Of a stretch of DNA of 64,000 nt, positions 52,880 to 62,435 are shown in pieces. The DNA comes from Cyanobacteriota bacterium (GTDB lineage Bacteria; Cyanobacteriota; Cyanobacteriia; CACIAM-69d). Position 1 is the stretch's first letter, and each line of letters begins with the position of its first letter. The DNA lies in the NCBI GenBank assembly GCA_022402445.1, contig JAKRSF010000005.1, positions 62,001-126,000 of the forward strand, given 5' to 3'. Below the pieces are notes generated by a model, which saw only the letters and a list, made by a program, of their open reading frames with translations, did not search any database and was not told the origin of the DNA. The translations under genes and the position numbers were made by a program.

Positions 52880-53719
52880 TCAGGGGCGATCGAACTGGGT
52901 CAGGTGGAGGATGGCCCCGTGGAAGTCCGCCAGGTGCAGATCGGCCCCCAGAAAGGTTGCGCCGGTGAGGTCCGCGTGGCGAAAGCTGGCCCCGGTGAGG
53001 GTTGCGCCGCGAAAATCGACGCCCCGCAGATCGCTGTGGGTCCAGTGGCTCCAGGGGGCTTGCAGTCGCCGCAGGTCCGCGCCGCGCCAGGTAACTTCCC
53101 GGCAGTGGGCGCGGCCCAGGTGGGCTTCGGGTGCCCGCAAATTCTGGCCGCTGCTGCCGTCGAGGGTGATGTTTAGTAAACTCGCTCCGTCGAGGGTTGC
53201 GCCGTCGAGGGTTGCGCCGCTCCAATGGCCGCGATCGCCCCGCAGATTCGTCAAGTTCGCCCGCCGGAGGTTGGCGCGGCTAAAACTGGCGTCTTGGAAG
53301 TTGGCGGCGATCGCGGTGATCGCCTCAAAATTACCGTCGCGCCCGTCGAAGTGGTTAGCAGTCGCCCCGGAAAAATCCGCCAAGGAAGCTTTAATGGAGC
53401 GCGCGATCGCCCCGGTCAAATCTGCACCACCCCAGCGGACGCGATCGGCCGTGCCCTTGACTAACTTTGCCCCGTGCCAGGTGGTGTTCTCAAAATCCGC
53501 CCCCGTCCAGGTGGCCCCCGTCAGGTCCGCCCCATCCAACCGGGCCGCATAGCCCCGCGCCTGGGCCAAATTCGCCCCCGTCAGGTCATAGGCCCGCAGG
53601 TCGCGCCCCATCAATTCCGCCCCGGTCAAATCCGGCACCACGGTGGGGTTTGCTCCGCGCCACGATCGCCACGGCCCAGCCCCCTGACGCATCCGTGCCA
53701 TGTGTTCCGGCGTTGCCAT
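52880..53719 (-). CDS. Pentapeptide-repeat protein
   Basis: A 279-residue protein made of tandem A(D/N)LXX pentapeptides from about residue 30 to the end (for example DLTGANLAQA, DLTGATWTGADF, ANLRRANLTNL, DLTGATFLGADLHLADF). These form a right-handed quadrilateral beta helix. The repeat register is interrupted around residues 110-140. It has no signal peptide and no catalytic motif. Such proteins are abundant in cyanobacteria; known roles range from DNA gyrase protection to thylakoid-lumen functions. Confidence 0.93.
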   Translation of the reverse strand: MATPEHMARMRQGAGPWRSWRGANPTVVPDLTGAELMGRDLRAYDLTGANLAQARGYAARLDGADLTGATWTGADFENTTWHGAKLVKGTADRVRWGGADLTGAIARSIKASLADFSGATANHFDGRDGNFEAITAIAANFQDASFSRANLRRANLTNLRGDRGHWSGATLDGATLDGASLLNITLDGSSGQNLRAPEAHLGRAHCREVTWRGADLRRLQAPWSHWTHSDLRGVDFRGATLTGASFRHADLTGATFLGADLHLADFHGAILHLTQFDRP

Positions 53720-53734
53720 GGTGCTGCTCTCCCC

Positions 53735-54376
53735 CTACTCCTGGCGACTGGGTTGACCGCGATCGCGCCCCGCCACATCCTGCAACACCGCCTCCAGGGC
53801 CGAGGCCGCCGCTAGGATATTGCGCTCTTCGCCGCCGAGGTACAGCCGCCCGAAACTGCCCACGGAGGTGATGTGCAGGATATTAATGTCCGCCGCCTTT
53901 TCCGCCTCGTTGGCCGCCAGGGACGCATAGGCCGCCGGTTCCACTTCTAGGACATAGAGGGTTTCCCCGGCCAGAAGCATATTGCCCCGACTGGTGCGGT
54001 TGATGAGCTGGGCCTGGTGGGCGTCGATATTGCGGATGATCTGGCTCGATACGATGCGCGGTTTGAGGCGATCGCGCTCCTGGACCCCCAGCGCTTCGAG
54101 GATGGCGCGGCCCGCCGTGAGGGTGTCCCCCTGTTTACTGGCGTGGATTTCCAGCAGGCCATAGAGGCGCTCGACGAACTGCACCCCCGGCCGCACGGCG
54201 GTCGCCTTGAGGGCCACATCGGTGATGCGGTTGATTTCGATGCCCGGTGAAATTTCAATCCACAGGGAACTGTCCCCCGGCAGGGGCAAAAAGCCGATGG
54301 CTACGGTGCCGATGTAGGCCGCGTGCTGGGGTTGCAGGCGATCGAGGTAAACGTAACTCCGCAGTTCGATGCTCAA
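53735..54376 (-). CDS. ccmP: Beta-carboxysome shell protein CcmP (tandem BMC)
   Basis: A 213-residue tandem-BMC shell protein. Both halves carry the BMC pattern ([37 protein letters not shown] and [35 protein letters not shown]). The whole sequence, including [28 protein letters not shown] and [14 protein letters not shown], is what I recall for CcmP of Synechococcus elongatus. CcmP forms stacked trimers with a large gated pore for metabolites such as RuBP and 3-PGA. It lies away from any ccmKLMNO locus, as is usual for ccmP. ATG 54376 is the start. Confidence 0.93.
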   Translation of the reverse strand: MSIELRSYVYLDRLQPQHAAYIGTVAIGFLPLPGDSSLWIEISPGIEINRITDVALKATAVRPGVQFVERLYGLLEIHASKQGDTLTAGRAILEALGVQERDRLKPRIVSSQIIRNIDAHQAQLINRTSRGNMLLAGETLYVLEVEPAAYASLAANEAEKAADINILHITSVGSFGRLYLGGEERNILAAASALEAVLQDVAGRDRGQPSRQE

Positions 54377-54537
54377 GGGGGATCTGGCCTAGGGAAGGTC
54401 GAGGGGCTACGGGGCCGTGGGTGGCTTTGGTGCGCGGGCTCCATTGTCCCAAGGGGTTGGTCCGAACACAAGACTTGTGCGGCGGTTGGGGGCGATCGCG
54501 ATCGCGGTAGCCTTAGGGGGAACGGGGCGCGGGAGGC

Positions 54538-55809
54538 ATGGGACCGGTGAAGGGCAGGGGCATGGCATGGGGTTGGGGGCGATCGGTGGCGACTTGGGTA
54601 ACGGCGATCGCGATTTGCCTAGGGATTTCCCTGGGGCTGACGGCCTGTAGCATTCCCCAGGTGCAGGCGGAGGATCGGCTGTTTGTTAATGATTTGGCGG
54701 CGGAGTGGGTGGATGCGCTCACCCTGGAGCGGCAGGCGATCGCGGGGGTGCCGGTGGGGGGGCTGTCGGCCCTGGCCTATGACCGATCGCGCGATCGCTT
54801 CCTGGCCCTGTCGGATACTCGCGGCGATCGCGGCCCCGCCCGGTTCTATACCCTCGCCCTGGCGTTTGATCGCGGCCCGGATGGCAATGGCGACGCCCCC
54901 AAAATTCGCCGCGTGCGGGTGGAAAGTGCGACGGCCCTAAGCGATCGCGACGGCCAACCGTTCCCCGCAGGCAGCGTCGATCCCGAAGGGCTGGCCCTCT
55001 CGCCGCGCCAAACGGTGTTCATTGCCAGTGAGGGGGACGTGCGCAACGGCATTGATCCGTTTATCGGCGAATTTGACCGCACCACGGGCCAACTGCTTAA
55101 AACCCTGCCCCTGCCGCCCTACTACCTGCCCAGAAAGGATGACGCTGACCCAGAGGCTCCCCCGCGCGGCATTCTCAACAACCTCGGGTTTGAAAGTTTG
55201 ACCGTTTGGCCCCCCGGCGATCGCGCCTCGGCGGTGGAACCCTTCCGGCTCTTCACGGCGACGGAATCGAACCTGGCCCAGGATCTGGACCCGAATTTGC
55301 CACCGGCCCAGCGCGATCGCCCCCCGACCCAGCCCCAGGCGCGGTTCCTCCATTTCCTGATCGGCGATGGGCCGCCCCTGCCGGTTTCTGAGCACCTCTA
55401 TCCCCTGGATCCGACCCCCGAGGACGCGATCGCCAATGGCCTGGTGGAGTTGGTGGCGATCGACGGCGGCGGCCATTTCCTGAGCCTAGAGCGCACCTTC
55501 AGCCTCGAAAGTGGCTACGGCGTCAAGCTATTTCAAGTTGCCATGGGGGCGGCGACGGATACGGCGGGCTATGGCACCTATGTGGGGGCCGGTCCCGCGA
55601 TCGCCCCGGCCCGCAAGCGGCTGCTGTTGGACCTGACGGCGGCGGCGGCCCAGCGAAACCTTGACCTCTTCAATCTGGAGGGCATGGCGATCGGCCCCCG
55701 TTTCCCGGACGGCAGCCCCAGCCTCTGGCTCATTGCCGATGACAATTTCCAGCCCTTTGAACAAACGCAACTTGTCCTGCTCAAATTGACGGGCTATCGA
55801 CCGGGGTAG
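54538..55809 (+). CDS. Esterase-like-of-phytase (PF13449) lipoprotein
   Basis: A 423-residue exported protein. The signal peptide ends in lipobox LGLTAC, so it is a predicted lipoprotein. The rest is a beta-propeller-like 'phytase-like' domain: GGLSALAYDRSRDRFLALSDTRG opens it, SVDPEGLAL and NNLGFESLTVWPPG are mid-domain, and LEGMAIGPRFPDGSPSLWLIADDNF closes it. Substrate is unknown; phosphate-ester hydrolysis is the usual proposal. The first codon may be ATG 54538 or ATG 54562 (MAWGWGRS). Confidence 0.88.
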   Translation: MGPVKGRGMAWGWGRSVATWVTAIAICLGISLGLTACSIPQVQAEDRLFVNDLAAEWVDALTLERQAIAGVPVGGLSALAYDRSRDRFLALSDTRGDRGPARFYTLALAFDRGPDGNGDAPKIRRVRVESATALSDRDGQPFPAGSVDPEGLALSPRQTVFIASEGDVRNGIDPFIGEFDRTTGQLLKTLPLPPYYLPRKDDADPEAPPRGILNNLGFESLTVWPPGDRASAVEPFRLFTATESNLAQDLDPNLPPAQRDRPPTQPQARFLHFLIGDGPPLPVSEHLYPLDPTPEDAIANGLVELVAIDGGGHFLSLERTFSLESGYGVKLFQVAMGAATDTAGYGTYVGAGPAIAPARKRLLLDLTAAAAQRNLDLFNLEGMAIGPRFPDGSPSLWLIADDNFQPFEQTQLVLLKLTGYRPG

Positions 55810-55918
55810 GGCGCGATCGGCGATCGCCCTTGCAATCGAATGCGCCCTTTCCTAGCCATGACCCAAAAAGATTTAGACGCGGAAAAGCATATCTTTTGGA
55901 TAATTTATTGGATAGGTT

Positions 55919-56365
55919 TTAGGCGGTTTCAGTAAAACGAAGCTGCATAATTTCATGGCCCGTTTCCCCATGGAGTTGCTGCGAGACCCATTGAAATCCA
56001 TAGTGCAAATAGAAACCCAGGCCCAGATGATTATCCCGAAACACCTTGACCTCCAGATCGCCGTGGAGTTTTCGGGCCTGATTGAGCAGCGCCGTCCCGA
56101 GGCCCATGCCGTGGTAACTGGGCTCCACAAATAAGGCCCCCACCTCATGATCTAGCAGGGCCATGAAGCCGACCACAACACCATCGACCTCCGCAACCCA
56201 GGTGTCCGCCCTTGGTAAATAGATCTGGGGAATATTGTGTCGCTCCTGCTCTAAAAAATCACGACTTAGAAATGGGTGGGCGATTGCTGATGCCTTTTCC
56301 CAAACCGTAAGGACGCGCCCTAGGTCCGCTTCCCGATAGCTGCGAATTGTGTACTTGATGGTCAT
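55919..56365 (-). CDS. GNAT family N-acetyltransferase
   Basis: A 148-residue acetyl-CoA-dependent acetyltransferase. After the N-terminal IRSYREADLGRVLTVWEKAS, the strand pair TWVAEVDGVVVGFMALLDHEVGALFVEPSYHGMGLGTALLNQARK holds the acetyl-CoA-binding Q/R-x-x-G-x-G/A loop (HGMGLG). FRDNHLGLGFYLHYGFQWV is the expected C-terminal part. It is more AT-rich than its neighbours. The acceptor is unknown. Confidence 0.92.
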   Translation of the reverse strand: MTIKYTIRSYREADLGRVLTVWEKASAIAHPFLSRDFLEQERHNIPQIYLPRADTWVAEVDGVVVGFMALLDHEVGALFVEPSYHGMGLGTALLNQARKLHGDLEVKVFRDNHLGLGFYLHYGFQWVSQQLHGETGHEIMQLRFTETA

Positions 56366-56616
56366 CGCTGATGTGTTATCACTGGTGTCATTTCTGGCTC
56401 TGATCGCGCTGGATTAGCTGCCGGTGGCCTGAGGGATTGCCCTGGGGGAAAAGATATTTTGACCCTTGAGGCGGCCCGGTTGTTCTACATTTTTTGGCGG
56501 AGGATTGGTCGGGAGGATCGGGCGTGGCTAGGGGGCGATCGCGGCGCGATGGAATTCCCGCCCTTACGCTAAAATCTAGCCCACCCGCGTCCGTCTCCCT
56601 ATCTATTTCCAGGTCC

Positions 56617-57579
56617 ATGGCTGCCCCCCCTCGATTTGCTGAAAAGCTGGCCCACAAGTTATTTGCGGATGGGGAGGAGCGGGCGGCGTTCCTGGCGGCC
56701 CTAGATCCCCAGGGGAAGCGATCGCCCTTTGCGTCCTGTGTGCTGTGGCGGGGCGATCGCCCGGATCCGTTGCCCTTCGAGCGTTTGCCGCCGTTGCCCT
56801 GGCAGCCGCCGTTTGTTGATCGCTTGGCAGATCCCCTGGCGCGACCGGGTGCCCATCCCCTCCACGGGGCCGGGGAATTTTACTGCTTGGATTTTTCGTC
56901 CGTCTTTGCCGCGTCGATCCTTGGGGCGATCGCGGGGCCGGTGGAAACGGTGGTGGATGTGTGCGCCGCGCCGGGGGGCAAGAGCGTGTTTGCGTGGCGA
57001 TCGCTGCGCCCAGACGTCTTAATTGCCAATGAGGCGATCGGCAAACGGGTGCCCGCGCTGCTGTCGAACCTGCGGCGCTGTCGGATTGGCCCCGCCGCCG
57101 TGACCCGGTGCGATCCCCAGACCTTGGCCCCCCGTTTGGCGAAGGTGGCGGATGTGGTGCTGGTGGATGCCCCCTGCTCGGGCCAGTCGCTCCTGGCGAA
57201 GGGGGAGACCAATCCGGGCTGTTTCCATCCGGTGAATGTCAATAAAAATGCCAATCGCCAAAAGCGCATCCTGGCCCATGCCGCCGCGATCGCCGCGCCG
57301 GGGGGCTATTTGGCCTACACCACCTGCACCTACGCCATCGAAGAAAATGAAGGGGTGTGCCAATGGCTGTGCGATCGCATCGGCGGCTTTGAACCGGTGC
57401 CGGTGCCGAGCTTGGCCATGTTCCAATCCCCCCTGACGGACTGGCCCTGTTACCGCATGGGGCCGCAGTCGGGCCTGGGGGCCGGGGCCTTTGCCATGCT
57501 GCTGCGGCGCACTGATCGCGGCGATCGCGCCCCCCTGCCCCCCGAGTTCGGGGCGATCGCCACGATCGCAGCCCCATAA
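56617..57579 (+). CDS. RsmB/NOP (NOL1/NOP2/Sun) RNA m5C methyltransferase
   Basis: A 320-residue SAM-dependent RNA cytosine-C5 methyltransferase. The SAM loop is DVCAAPGGKS, and motif IV VDAPCSGQSLLAKG and motif VI YTTCTYAIEENEGV contain the two catalytic cysteines. The N-terminal part (about 1-95) replaces the PUA/NusB domains of RsmF/RsmB with a short domain. ATG 56617 (MAAPPRFAEKL) is the start; the TTG-initiated frame from 56494 adds non-coding-like sequence. The rRNA or tRNA target is not known. Confidence 0.92.
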   Translation: MAAPPRFAEKLAHKLFADGEERAAFLAALDPQGKRSPFASCVLWRGDRPDPLPFERLPPLPWQPPFVDRLADPLARPGAHPLHGAGEFYCLDFSSVFAASILGAIAGPVETVVDVCAAPGGKSVFAWRSLRPDVLIANEAIGKRVPALLSNLRRCRIGPAAVTRCDPQTLAPRLAKVADVVLVDAPCSGQSLLAKGETNPGCFHPVNVNKNANRQKRILAHAAAIAAPGGYLAYTTCTYAIEENEGVCQWLCDRIGGFEPVPVPSLAMFQSPLTDWPCYRMGPQSGLGAGAFAMLLRRTDRGDRAPLPPEFGAIATIAAP

Positions 57580-57639
57580 GTCCCCCGGCGGTTCTCTACA
57601 ATCGACTGTTGATCCCCTCTTGCCCCGCCATCCCCGCCG

Positions 57640-58311
57640 ATGTTTCCTTTGCCCTTTTCCCCGGCCCGCCCCGCCGCGATCGCCCTGGCGGCCCTGGCCC
57701 TGACCGGATGCAGCACCGTCCAATCCTGGCTGGGTCGCTTTGCCCCGGAGCCAGCCCCGGAAACGCCAGCCGCCGCGATCGCCCCGAGCCCCAGCCCGAG
57801 CGCCAGCCCCTCCCCCAAGGCCGACCCCACCGCCGGTTGGACCCGCTACGCCTCCAGCAAAGGGGGCTATGCCGTGCTCTTTCCCGGCGAACCGGCGGAG
57901 GAGGTGGCGAAAATTCCGACCCCCGCTGGCGAAACGGAGGTGGTGCTGGTGCGCTATCAAGATCGCAAAAATGGCCGCCTCTACCTCTTCACCCACAACC
58001 GCGTCCCCGTGCCCCAGGGCAGCAGCCTAGACATTGAAAAGGGGCTCGACAGCAGCCGCGATAGCCTCGCGCGGGGCATGGATGGCAAGGCGATCGCGGA
58101 GCGCAAAATCACCCAAAACGGCTTCCCCGGTCGGGAGGTGGAGTTTGATCGGGCGGGCAAATTCGCCGCCAAAGCCCGTATCTTTTATGCCAATGGCATC
58201 CTCTACCAGGCGATCGTCGGCACCGAGGACCGCAATCTCAAGGCCCCGTCCGTGAACCTTTTCCTGAACTCGATCAAGGTTGCGGGTAGTCCTGAAAAGC
58301 CGCCATCCTAG
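57640..58311 (+). CDS. Hypothetical lipoprotein
   Basis: A 223-residue predicted lipoprotein with lipobox LALTGC, a Pro/Ser/Ala-rich linker (about 35-65) and one globular domain (about 68-215). The domain has beta-strand segments GGYAVLFPGEPAEEVAKIPTPAG, VVLVRYQDRKNGRLYLFTHNRVP and RIFYANGILYQAIVGTED. The fold pattern is reminiscent of PsbP/DUF-like periplasmic proteins, but no motif proves it. It lies 60 bases downstream of the methyltransferase. Confidence 0.78.
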   Translation: MFPLPFSPARPAAIALAALALTGCSTVQSWLGRFAPEPAPETPAAAIAPSPSPSASPSPKADPTAGWTRYASSKGGYAVLFPGEPAEEVAKIPTPAGETEVVLVRYQDRKNGRLYLFTHNRVPVPQGSSLDIEKGLDSSRDSLARGMDGKAIAERKITQNGFPGREVEFDRAGKFAAKARIFYANGILYQAIVGTEDRNLKAPSVNLFLNSIKVAGSPEKPPS

Positions 58312-58389
58312 GGGAACGATCGCCCCTGAGGCTCCCCCCTGATCGCATCCCCTGAGCGCACCGTTGGCCGCCGGAGATTTTTATAGCTC

Positions 58390-60045
58390 ATGTCCCTCCC
58401 TTCTATCCTGGCGATCGCCCTGCTGAGTGGCCCCGTTGCGCCGTTGGTCCCCCCTGCGACGGCGGTGGTGCCTTTGATGTCAACTGGGGTGGACGCTCCG
58501 TTGCTGGCTCAGGCGGATTCTGATAACCGCGATCGCTCCCCTTCTCTCCGGCGGCTGGTGCTGTGGGGCGGCATCGGGGCGGTGGGGCTGGGCTCGTTGG
58601 GGGCGGGGGTGTGGCTCACCCTGGGGGCGCTGCGGAAACGGGGCGATCGCGATCGCTTCTTCGACGATGACGAACCCGAAGATGACGACGACTTGGAAGG
58701 GGAAGACGGGGACGAGGATGGGGATGAAGATGGGGATCTAGAGGAGCTAGAGGAGCTAGAGGACGCCTGGGAGCAAACCCCCACCCCCCCGGCCCCAGCG
58801 GCGGAAGTGCCCGCCAAGGTTGAGGCGGCCCCGGCGGTCCCTGAAAAAGCACCGAAGCGAATTCCGAAGGCGAAACCGGAACCGAAGCCCGAGCCGAAGC
58901 CTGAGCCAAAACCCGCCAAGGCTCCCAAGAGAGCGGCCCCAAAACCTCCCGCAAAACCCCTGAAGATGACCCCCGAGGCCACGGCGATCGCCCCGAGCCC
59001 CCCATCCGCCGCCGCCACGACCTTAACCACCCGCGTCATTCAGCCCAGCGCCTTTGATCGCCTCGTGGGGGATCTGCACGATCGCAACGCCACCACCCGC
59101 CGCCGCGCCATTTGGCAGCTAGGACAACTGGGCGACTCCCGGGCGATCGAACCGCTGCTGGAACTGACCCTTGACGGCGACTCGAAGCAGCGCAGTTTAG
59201 TGATGGCGGCCCTGTCGGAAATTGGCGCGCGCACGGTCAAACCCATGGGGCGGGCGGCGGCTATGGCCCTCCAGGATGACAACCCGGAGGTGCGCATGAA
59301 TGCCATCCGTGACCTGGCGCAACTGTGCGATCGCCTCGCGGACCTCAGCCGGGTGTTGGCCTACGCCACGGAAGACACGGATCCTGAGGTCAAAAAAACC
59401 GCCCAATGGGCCGTCAAACGTCTTTCTGCCGTCCGTAGCCTGAGCGATCGCCAACTGGCCGCTGGCCCCCCCACCGGTGCCGATGCGATCGCCAGCCTGT
59501 CCATCGTCGGGGATGCGGGCGATCGCTGGCTGGAGCAGGCCCAAGCCCTCCTGGAGGCCAACCAGGCCCCCGAGGCGGAACAGTTGCTCGATGAGGCCCT
59601 GCGCTATGAACCGAGCAACCCCGACGGCCACCGACTCCTGGCCCAGGTGCGCCGCAGTTTAGGGAAACTGGGCAGCGCGATCGCCGGGGAACTGACCGCC
59701 CGCGATCTCTATGTGAGCCAAGGCAACCTCAGCGCCGCCCAGGCCCTAGAGGCCAGTTGGACCGACCAAAACCTCGACCCGGACGAGGCCGCCATCCAGG
59801 CCGCCAGCGGGGTGCGCCTCTTCAGCCAGGGGAATTATGCCGATGCCCACGCCGCGATCGAAACCGCGATCGCCCTGAACCCCTACGCCCCCACCCACCA
59901 CGCCATCTTCGGGCGGCTGCTGCGCCAGCAGGGCAAACTCGCCGAAGCCCTCCAGGCCCTCACCCAGGCGCGGGATCTCTACGTGGAGCAGGGCAACCTC
60001 CCCGAAGCGCGCAAAATGCAGCAGATTTTGCGGCAACTGGGCTAG
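58390..60045 (+). CDS. HEAT-repeat and TPR membrane protein with acidic and PKPEP linkers
   Basis: A 551-residue protein. An N-terminal signal-like segment and a transmembrane helix (about 57-78) are followed by a very acidic tract (about 90-125, runs of D and E). Next is a Lys/Pro/Glu repeat ([14 protein letters not shown], about 155-170). After a Pro/Ala spacer come HEAT repeats (about 220-345, [45 protein letters not shown]) and then TPR units (about 375-550). It probably serves as a membrane-tethered protein-interaction scaffold. Its stop overlaps the convergent tgt by four bases. Confidence 0.85.
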   Translation: MSLPSILAIALLSGPVAPLVPPATAVVPLMSTGVDAPLLAQADSDNRDRSPSLRRLVLWGGIGAVGLGSLGAGVWLTLGALRKRGDRDRFFDDDEPEDDDDLEGEDGDEDGDEDGDLEELEELEDAWEQTPTPPAPAAEVPAKVEAAPAVPEKAPKRIPKAKPEPKPEPKPEPKPAKAPKRAAPKPPAKPLKMTPEATAIAPSPPSAAATTLTTRVIQPSAFDRLVGDLHDRNATTRRRAIWQLGQLGDSRAIEPLLELTLDGDSKQRSLVMAALSEIGARTVKPMGRAAAMALQDDNPEVRMNAIRDLAQLCDRLADLSRVLAYATEDTDPEVKKTAQWAVKRLSAVRSLSDRQLAAGPPTGADAIASLSIVGDAGDRWLEQAQALLEANQAPEAEQLLDEALRYEPSNPDGHRLLAQVRRSLGKLGSAIAGELTARDLYVSQGNLSAAQALEASWTDQNLDPDEAAIQAASGVRLFSQGNYADAHAAIETAIALNPYAPTHHAIFGRLLRQQGKLAEALQALTQARDLYVEQGNLPEARKMQQILRQLG

Positions 60046-61220
60046 AAATGGTCCAATTCCGCCCCGGATGACAACTCGGCGGGGGCCAGCCAGGATGCAA
60101 ACTCCGTGGCGAACGTCCCCGCAAAAATCGCCGCCCGGATCCGTTGGGTAAAGCGCACCAGCTCCGTGACGTTGTGGATCGCCAGGAGCGTATAGCCCAA
60201 AATTTCCTTGGCGCGGATCAGGTGGCTCACATAGGCGCGACTGAAATTTTGGCAGGTGTAGCAGGGGCAGGATTCGTCAATGGGGCGGAAATCCTCGCGG
60301 AATTGGGCATTTTTGAGGTTCCAGCGCTCCCCAGCAACCATGGCCGTCCCGTGGCGCGCGAAACGGGTGGGAATCACACAGTCAAAGAGGTCAATCCCCG
60401 CCGCGATCGCCTGGGCCATTTCCCGGTAGGTGCCCACCCCCATGAGGTAGCGGGGCTTGTGGGCAGGGAGGAGGGGCGTGGTGGCCTGCACAATTTTTTC
60501 GATCAGTTCCGGCGGCTCCCCCACGCTCACGCCCCCCACGGCATAACCTGGCAAATCCAGGGCGGCCAGGTCGGCGGCGGCCCGCGATCGCAGATCCGGA
60601 TAGGTGCCCCCCTGCACAATGCCAAAGAGGGCCTGATCGGGCCGTTGGTGGGCCTCCATGCAGCGCAGCAGCCATTGGTACGATCGCGCCGTGGCCCGGT
60701 CCACCTCCTCGCGGCTCGCCGGGTAGGGCGGACATTCATCAAAGGCCATGATCACATCGGCCCCGAGGGCATTTTGGATGCGGATCGATTCCTCCGGCGT
60801 GAAGTCGATAACGCGCCCATCGAACGGCGATCGGAACCGCACGCCGCGATCGTCAATTTCGCGCATTTCGCTGAGGCTAAACACCTGGAATCCACCCGAA
60901 TCCGTCAGGATTGGCCCATCCCAATTCATGAAGCGATGGAGCCCCCCCGCCCGTTCCACAATGCCTTCCCCCGGCTGGAGGTGCAGATGGTAGGTGTTCG
61001 CCAGGATCATTTGTGCGCCCGTATCCTTCACCTGGGCCGGCGTCATGGTTTTGACATTCGCCAGGGTGCCCACGGGCATAAAGCGCGGCGTTTCGACGAT
61101 GCCGTGGGGGGTTTCAAAGCGGCCCGCCCGCGCGCCCGTGACGGGGCAGGTGGCTTCGCAGGTGAACTGGAATGGCTGGCTGAGGGACTGGCTGGCTGGT
61201 GCGCTGAATTGTTCTCCCAA
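60042..61220 (-). CDS. tgt: tRNA-guanine transglycosylase (queuine tRNA-ribosyltransferase)
   Basis: Tgt exchanges guanine-34 of GUN-anticodon tRNAs for preQ1 on the way to queuosine. The 392-residue TIM barrel shows [36 protein letters not shown] (catalytic Asp), [18 protein letters not shown] with the second Asp, and the zinc site CPCYTC with a distal His. The frame begins at TTG 61220; no ATG lies near the family N-terminus. The C-terminal tail overlaps the convergent HEAT/TPR gene. Confidence 0.96.
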   Translation of the reverse strand: MGEQFSAPASQSLSQPFQFTCEATCPVTGARAGRFETPHGIVETPRFMPVGTLANVKTMTPAQVKDTGAQMILANTYHLHLQPGEGIVERAGGLHRFMNWDGPILTDSGGFQVFSLSEMREIDDRGVRFRSPFDGRVIDFTPEESIRIQNALGADVIMAFDECPPYPASREEVDRATARSYQWLLRCMEAHQRPDQALFGIVQGGTYPDLRSRAAADLAALDLPGYAVGGVSVGEPPELIEKIVQATTPLLPAHKPRYLMGVGTYREMAQAIAAGIDLFDCVIPTRFARHGTAMVAGERWNLKNAQFREDFRPIDESCPCYTCQNFSRAYVSHLIRAKEILGYTLLAIHNVTELVRFTQRIRAAIFAGTFATEFASWLAPAELSSGAELDHF

Positions 61221-61300
61221 GGTGGGGATCCTCTTGCGGTGCTGAAATTCACCCCTAGAGCTTACGGGCTAGGGGCGCGATCGCGATGGATTTGATGCCG

Positions 61301-61588
61301 CTAGGGGGCTGCGAAATAGCGCACGGGATTGCGACCCTCGAAACTGACGCTGCAATTGCAAATGCGGCCCTCCGTAAATGCCAGGACCAATCGACCATCC
61401 TCTAGGCGAAAACTGTTGCTAGCGTCAAAGGTTGCTTCGATTTTCTGGGTGCCATCAAAACTGACAATTTCCACATCCGTAATTTCCTGCTCTTTACCTT
61501 GGGCTACAACCCAATTGCCCGATTGATTTGCCTTGAGCAAGTCGAGAAGGTTATCTGAGGTGCGAACTTGGATCGTGAGTTTTGCCAT
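61301..61588 (-). CDS. Small beta-rich hypothetical protein
   Basis: A 95-residue protein with alternating beta strands (KLTIQVRTSDNLLDLLKANQSG, DVEIVSFDGTQKIEATFD, GRICNCSVSFEGRNPVRYF). It has no signal peptide and no catalytic motif. Its base composition is AT-richer than average, like the adjacent toxin-antitoxin genes. Family unknown. Confidence 0.68.
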   Translation of the reverse strand: MAKLTIQVRTSDNLLDLLKANQSGNWVVAQGKEQEITDVEIVSFDGTQKIEATFDASNSFRLEDGRLVLAFTEGRICNCSVSFEGRNPVRYFAAP

Positions 61589-61658
61589 GGGTTTTAATCA
61601 GCAACTAAAACTATTTTAGGACTTTTTAAGGGCCAATGGCCAGTTTAAATCGGGAATC

Positions 61659-62078
61659 TCAAGGGCGAAATAGACGATTGAAGGGTTGTCTTCGATAGCG
61701 GCGATATACATCAAAGTCCTTGTCCAGAGTTGCGATCTCAGCAATATTCAATCGTTCAGAAATCGCAACCAAAGCTAAGTCTGCAAAATCTCCAGGCAGA
61801 TCAGCATACTGCTGATTGAGTTCGGCAATACGCAAAAAGTCTTTTTGGATCAAGGACTCACATCGATAAATATTTTTAGCCAGGTGATCCAGAAAAATAT
61901 TCTGAACTTGCCAGTCGGAGTTTAAGAGCCATAGAACTTCCGTTACACAGGCCAAGGTTGTTACGAGATCGCTACGGCAGCCATTCAAAAAGGTGACAAC
62001 CTGATTATGGTAGCGATCATCTGCATTATAAAAGGCAACCAAAATTCCAGAGTCAATGAGTAAGTACGAGCGTTTCAT
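61659..62078 (-). CDS. PIN-domain ribonuclease toxin (VapC-like)
   Basis: A 139-residue PIN-domain protein. The acidic metal-binding residues appear in place: D9 (LLIDSGILVAFYN), Glu in CVTEVLWLL, Asp in PGDFADLALVAIS and the final Asp in ATLDKDFDVY. VapC-type toxins cut tRNA or rRNA. Its ATG overlaps the stop of the upstream gene (ATGA), the usual order of antitoxin then toxin. The pair lies in an AT-rich patch poor in HIP1. Confidence 0.9.
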   Translation of the reverse strand: MKRSYLLIDSGILVAFYNADDRYHNQVVTFLNGCRSDLVTTLACVTEVLWLLNSDWQVQNIFLDHLAKNIYRCESLIQKDFLRIAELNQQYADLPGDFADLALVAISERLNIAEIATLDKDFDVYRRYRRQPFNRLFRP

Positions 62079-62314
62079 GGCTCATCATTTACTGATCGAG
62101 TGAGTCGCTCCGCTAATGCAGCCCGTCGCAAATCTCGATCCGCTAAGTCACCTGCCTCAAGCCAGCGCTCTGGTAAGCCTCCCATCCGCTCCACAACAGT
62201 TGGTGGAAGCGTTTCTCGAAATATAACTAATGAGCGCACAATTTCCCACAGTAATCGCCAGCGATCGCCCCACGATAGGCGTAAGGTTGCTTCCCTTAAC
62301 TCTGCAAACGTCAT
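62075..62314 (-). CDS. Antitoxin partner of PIN toxin
   Basis: A 79-residue small helical protein (MTFAELREATLRLSWGDRWRLLWEIVRSLV) ending in a charged tail (AALAERLTRSVNDEP). It directly precedes and overlaps the PIN gene by four bases. No DNA-binding motif of a known antitoxin superfamily is obvious. The assignment rests on size, order and overlap. ATG 62314 is preferred over the frame opening at 62365. Confidence 0.72.
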   Translation of the reverse strand: MTFAELREATLRLSWGDRWRLLWEIVRSLVIFRETLPPTVVERMGGLPERWLEAGDLADRDLRRAALAERLTRSVNDEP

Positions 62315-62435
62315 GGCCGTGATCCAAGTTTGTAAGGTGATCCTAACATGATAGCCATGGGCCACGGCAGGGCGATCGCCCTTGCTAGACTAGAGATACC
62401 GTGTCCTGATTGTTCACCGTTGCCCCATTCAGCCC

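Noticed and set aside
58509-59039. Serine/glycine-rich 176-codon frame opposite the acidic tract of the HEAT/TPR gene
   Set aside because: The Ser runs are the reverse complement of the Asp/Glu codons in the real gene.
60144-61295. 383-codon frame opposite tgt
   Set aside because: Antisense to a highly conserved enzyme; residues show no family pattern.
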